Shown here piece by piece: positions 60,667-64,000 of a DNA stretch of 64,000 nucleotides. The notes beneath the pieces are model-generated. The model made no database searches, was not told the origin of the DNA, and saw only the letters and a list, made by a program, of their open reading frames with translations. Origin of the DNA: Mannheimia cairinae (GTDB lineage: Bacteria; Pseudomonadota; Gammaproteobacteria; Enterobacterales; Pasteurellaceae); assembly GCF_028649535.1 (NCBI RefSeq), contig NZ_JAQSJE010000001.1:1-64000 (forward strand). The letters are read 5' to 3'. Position numbers and translations under genes: made by a program. Each line of letters begins with the position of its first letter. Positions within the stretch are counted from its first letter, which is position 1.

Positions 60667-61515
60667 TTATTTACCGCTATTATATGCTGGTGTTTCATAA
60701 AGTGGAGCTGGGCCGTTCGGACCTGCCACATTGCCACTTTCATTTTGTTTTAGCACACCACCATTTGCAGAAATTTCTACACGACGGTTAGGACGTAAAC
60801 AATCTCTTAATGCTTGACCAGTTTCACCATCACAAGCTTTCACTTGATTTGCTTTACCATAACCAACCGCTTCAATTTGAGCATTCACACCTTGCTGAAT
60901 TAAACGAGCTTTCACTGTGTTAGAACGGCGTTGTGATAAATCTAAGTTATATTCCACTGAACCTAAACGGTCTGTATAACCCGCTACTTTAACTTGTTGT
61001 GCTTTAGATGCTTTTAATTGTGCTGCAACATTATCAACAACTTCTTTACCTTTCGCAGTTAATGTATCTTTATCAAAGTCAAATAAGAAATCACCTGTTA
61101 AGTTGAATGATGAGTTACCATTACAACCATTTGGATACCAGAAGAAGCTTTGTGCATTCATATTTTTATCAAATAAAATTTTAAATTTACAAATTTTATG
61201 AATACCATTTTCACGATAGTTAAACGCATAATCCCATTCACGAACACCGAATAAGCCTTCTGAAAAATGAGGACGTCCGATTAGATTATATAGCTGATCC
61301 TTGTTCATCCCTTTTTCAATTTGACGAACATTTTCCCAATTTGGCCAAGAACCAAATTGGGAACCATCGTGGTTAAATTTAGATTCAGAGATTCTTGGGA
61401 ATACTGGATTTTCAGTTGTTCCCTCATCACTTACTTTACTTAAGTTACCACAAGCAGCAACAGTTAATGCGACTGCTGATAGTAATAAACCACGGAAAAT
61501 TACTGTTTTTTCCAT
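60667..61515 (-). CDS. BamE-like/OmpA-domain lipoprotein
   Basis: 282 residues. Lipoprotein signal with Cys22 (ALTVAAC). Then a SmpA/BamE-like fold (about 60-130, with IEKGMNKDQLYNLIGRPHF and REWDYAFNY), then an OmpA-type peptidoglycan-binding domain (about 150-250: LTGDFLFDFDKDTLTAKG, VAGYTDRLGSVEYNLDLSQRR, GYGKANQV, NRRVEIS). The final 30 residues are Pro/Gly/Asn-rich. It probably anchors the outer membrane to peptidoglycan; the BamE-like part suggests a link to outer-membrane assembly, which is an inference. Confidence 0.87.
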   Translation of the reverse strand: MEKTVIFRGLLLSAVALTVAACGNLSKVSDEGTTENPVFPRISESKFNHDGSQFGSWPNWENVRQIEKGMNKDQLYNLIGRPHFSEGLFGVREWDYAFNYRENGIHKICKFKILFDKNMNAQSFFWYPNGCNGNSSFNLTGDFLFDFDKDTLTAKGKEVVDNVAAQLKASKAQQVKVAGYTDRLGSVEYNLDLSQRRSNTVKARLIQQGVNAQIEAVGYGKANQVKACDGETGQALRDCLRPNRRVEISANGGVLKQNESGNVAGPNGPAPLYETPAYNSGK

Positions 61516-61628
61516 TTCAATACCCTTTTTAAATTAATTGACCAATTTAACAACTACAATATAAGCTGTATCCCTGCTCATTTTACACCATTAATTCCCC
61601 AAGTTCTGTAAATTAGTGTAAAGTTTTG

Positions 61629-63350
61629 CTAAATATAACTCAAATATTCGACTTTTAGCTGTAAAGATCGATTTCCTCTAAACTCATTTATATCTAATTT
61701 ATAGACTAATTTTGCTTTTTTAACCGATAAATCAGGAAAAGAACGAACATCCACATTAAACCAAATCGCATCAAGTAACTGTTTGTTTTCTGATTCCAAC
61801 ATTAATTTTAGATGTTTACCTGCTAATAATCTTTGTTGCAGAATTTTAAACTCCCCTTCAAAACTAGGTTCAGGGAAATGTTGCCCCCAAGGCCCTGCAT
61901 TACGTAAAATATCCGCACTTTCTAAATTAAATTCTTGAGCAGAAAGCTCACCATCTGTATAAATAACACCTTGAAGTTGCTCCGGTTCCAATATTTCATC
62001 AATACTGCGATCAAAAATCTGCTTAAAGGAATCCAATTTGGATTGATGAATTGTTAAGCCCGCCGCCATTGCGTGCCCACCAAATTTGGTAATAAGATCA
62101 GGATATTGTGTATCAATATGCTCTAATAAATCTCGCATATGCACCCCAGAAATAGAACGTGCAGATCCCTTTAAGTATTCACTCTCTTCACTTTCTTGTG
62201 CAAAGGCTATCACAGGGCGATTAAATTGATCTTTAATACGAGATGCCAAAATACCTATCACACCTTGATGCCAATCTGCTTGGTATAATACAATTCCGTG
62301 TGCCTGTTCTGATTGTGCAAGTGCGGGTAATTTAGCACAGATAGCCAAGGCTTCTGTTTTCATTTCTTGCTCAAACTCTTTACGAGTTTGGTTAAGGGAA
62401 TCTAACTCAAAAGCGAGCTTTCGTGCAGTTTCCATACTATCACAAGTCAGTAATTCTACACCTAATGCCATATTTTCTAGTCGCCCTGCCGCATTAAGTC
62501 TAGGGGCTATTGCAAAGCCTAAATCGGCTGCTTGTAATGTCGATAACTCCCTTTTTCCTACTTCCGCTAATGCTCTTATACCAACTCGACAATGCCCACT
62601 GCGAATGCGTTGTAAACCTTGATGTACTAAAATTCGATTATTTTGATCTAATGGCACTACATCAGCGACAGTTCCAAGTGCCACAAGATCTAACAACTCC
62701 GCAAAATTAGGTTCTACTTTATTATTAAAATATCCTTGCTCTCGCATACGAGAACGTAATGCCATCATTACATAAAAAATGACACCTACACCAGCTAACG
62801 ATTTTGACGGAAAAGTACAAAGCGATAAATTAGGATTAACCATTGCATCTGCAATAGGAAGTGTCTCAGCAGGTAAATGATGATCCGTAACCAAAACATT
62901 AATATTTTGGCTTTTTAATAATGCAATACCATCAAAGGAAGAAATACCATTATCTACAGTTAAAACTAAATCTGCTCCTTTAGCTAATACCATTTCAGCG
63001 ACAGCTATGCTTAACCCATAGCCCTGTGAAAAACGGTCTGGAATCAAATAATCAACCTGCGTAAAACCTAATTGACGCAATGCGATAATAGCAAGTGAGG
63101 TACTGGTTGCTCCATCAGCATCAAAATCCCCAACAATCACTATTCTACTTTTTTTATTATAGGCTTCTATTAATAAATCAACCGCTTGCTCAATATTGGC
63201 AAGTTGCTGAGGGCGATGTAAATGTTGTAATGTATGTTCTAATTCTTGAGCATTTTTTATTCCACGACTTTGGTAGATACGATTTAATAGCGGATTTGGC
63301 GATAATATATCCGCAGTTAATAATGGGCGACGTTTAATTAATTTTTCCAC
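61629..63350 (-). CDS. recJ: Single-stranded-DNA 5'-3' exonuclease RecJ
   Basis: 573 residues. DHH phosphoesterase motifs: IVGDFDADGATS (about 72-83), LVLTVDNG (about 131-138), VTDHHLP (about 155-161) and GVGVIFYVM. A second domain has FGGHAMAAGLTI (DHHA1 GG-H motif, about 424-435), followed by an OB-like end. Works in mismatch repair and in RecFOR recombination. Confidence 0.95.
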   Translation of the reverse strand: MEKLIKRRPLLTADILSPNPLLNRIYQSRGIKNAQELEHTLQHLHRPQQLANIEQAVDLLIEAYNKKSRIVIVGDFDADGATSTSLAIIALRQLGFTQVDYLIPDRFSQGYGLSIAVAEMVLAKGADLVLTVDNGISSFDGIALLKSQNINVLVTDHHLPAETLPIADAMVNPNLSLCTFPSKSLAGVGVIFYVMMALRSRMREQGYFNNKVEPNFAELLDLVALGTVADVVPLDQNNRILVHQGLQRIRSGHCRVGIRALAEVGKRELSTLQAADLGFAIAPRLNAAGRLENMALGVELLTCDSMETARKLAFELDSLNQTRKEFEQEMKTEALAICAKLPALAQSEQAHGIVLYQADWHQGVIGILASRIKDQFNRPVIAFAQESEESEYLKGSARSISGVHMRDLLEHIDTQYPDLITKFGGHAMAAGLTIHQSKLDSFKQIFDRSIDEILEPEQLQGVIYTDGELSAQEFNLESADILRNAGPWGQHFPEPSFEGEFKILQQRLLAGKHLKLMLESENKQLLDAIWFNVDVRSFPDLSVKKAKLVYKLDINEFRGNRSLQLKVEYLSYI

Positions 63351-63449
63351 AGTAATATTCTTTTTCTTCTATTAATAACTACTAATAGTATAACAAAATT
63401 AAATGCATATATTAACGAATCTGGCCGAGGACAAAAAACAACTGCTACT

Positions 63450-63487
63450 AAAAAAGGGCTGTACCAATAAATTGGCAACAACCCTTA
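63450..63487 (-). terminator. Terminator of the nitroreductase gene
   Basis: On the minus strand AAGGGTTGT-TG-CCAA pairs with TTGG-TACAGCCCTT (small mismatches), followed by TTTTTT. Between the nitroreductase gene and recJ. Confidence 0.7.
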
Positions 63488-63540
63488 AATTAAGAGGATA
63501 ACTAATATTTAGAATAAAATAGAATCATCAATTTCTAGCA

Positions 63541-64000
63541 TTACTCTACAAATTTCACGACTTCATCGAAGTCTTTGCGAAGTTTTTTGCGAATCTCTTT
63601 ATCACGATAACCAAAGGTACACATTACTGAAATACCCCACTCGTTTAGGTCAAATAACCCTGCATCGGCAAGGATTTGATTTACTTTTTCGTAATCAAAA
63701 CCTTCAATCGGGCAAGAATCCACACCGATTAACGCCGCACCTGTCATCATATTGCCAAGGGCGATATAGGTTTGCTTGCTACACCAATCGAACAATGAAC
63801 GCTCGCTTTCCAACACTTTGCTGTCGTTTTCTTGGAACTCACGGTATTTGTTGATGGTTACTTCCATCTGTTCTTCGGTTACACCACGGCGACGCATTGA
63901 TTCCGCCATAAATTCCGTGTTATAACAAGCATTTTTCTTCGCCAAAATCACTACGATATGACTAGATGTTTCCATTGTTGGAATGCCCCAGCAATAAGGT
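63541..64000 (-). CDS. Nitroreductase family oxidoreductase, partial at the right edge
   Basis: Only the C-terminal 152 or so residues are present; the frame stays open to position 64000 and the N-terminal FMN-binding part lies outside. Visible: IPTMETSSHIVVILAKK, QTYIALGNMMTGAALIGVDSCPIEGFDYEKVNQIL and the ending GYRDKEIRKKLRKDFDEVVKFV, all typical of NAD(P)H-dependent flavin nitroreductases of the NfsB/YfkO class. The physiological substrate is not known. Confidence 0.87.
   Translation of the reverse strand, partial: PYCWGIPTMETSSHIVVILAKKNACYNTEFMAESMRRRGVTEEQMEVTINKYREFQENDSKVLESERSLFDWCSKQTYIALGNMMTGAALIGVDSCPIEGFDYEKVNQILADAGLFDLNEWGISVMCTFGYRDKEIRKKLRKDFDEVVKFVE

Overview
The window is chromosomal DNA of a Pasteurellaceae bacterium from the Actinobacillus/Mannheimia/Bibersteinia/Glaesserella side of the family. 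Two things support this. At least fifteen exact copies of the uptake signal ACAAGCGGT (or its complement) are scattered through it, several as inverted pairs that form terminators. The gene set is also typical: mukFEB, sapABCD, a short TyrR, narQ, nagK, dsbC, mepM next to a znuC-like gene, and suc genes. I did not try to name a species. The DNA is AT-rich and gene-dense.

Regions. 1-3039: minus-strand trimeric autotransporter adhesin, frameshifted after about 290 codons and running off the left edge. 3353-6151: pgpB, then a lemA/TPM-domain envelope cluster. 6272-10068: priC, dsbC-mepM, and a znuC-like ATPase. 10228-16486: sucA, sucB, sucC, sucD behind a class II CRP-type promoter. 16548-22029: recO, era, rnc, lepB, lepA on the minus strand, with a palindromic element between recO and era. 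22191-26881: a peptide/amide-use cluster (M20 amidase, pepE, dcuC-like carrier, abgA-like hydrolase). 26994-29498: an MFS exporter and an AAA/DUF4143 ATPase. 29771-36500: mukF-mukE-mukB with a hairpin cluster between mukE and mukB. 36690-37163: an unknown exported protein.

About 37440-42357 is a small integrated element: P4-type integrase, XRE repressor, GIY-YIG nuclease-like protein, a small unknown gene, an excisionase/AlpA-like gene, and a ColE2-type replication gene on the minus strand. This is the most unusual part. The replication gene reads as one intact 362-codon frame except for five in-frame stops, all TAG. The excisionase-like gene has one more in-frame TAG eleven codons before its TAA. 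There are no TAA or TGA interruptions and no frameshifts. However, three other genes of the element end naturally at TAG, which argues against general reassignment of the codon. Amber suppression, a shared mutational bias, and simple decay all remain possible.

42508-45119: an operon of a YheO-type regulator, RidA, a threonine-synthase-like PLP enzyme and YeaK. 45176-48342: an exported MBL-fold hydrolase, a GlxA-type regulator and frmA. 48609-55249: nagK, then tyrR-sapABCD on the minus strand with no sapF. 55447-64000: gmhA, ycgN, a ybjQ-type gene, rdgB, a frameshifted GNAT gene, narQ, a HAD phosphatase, a BamE/OmpA lipoprotein, recJ, and a nitroreductase cut by the right edge. There is no rRNA, tRNA or CRISPR array that I can see.
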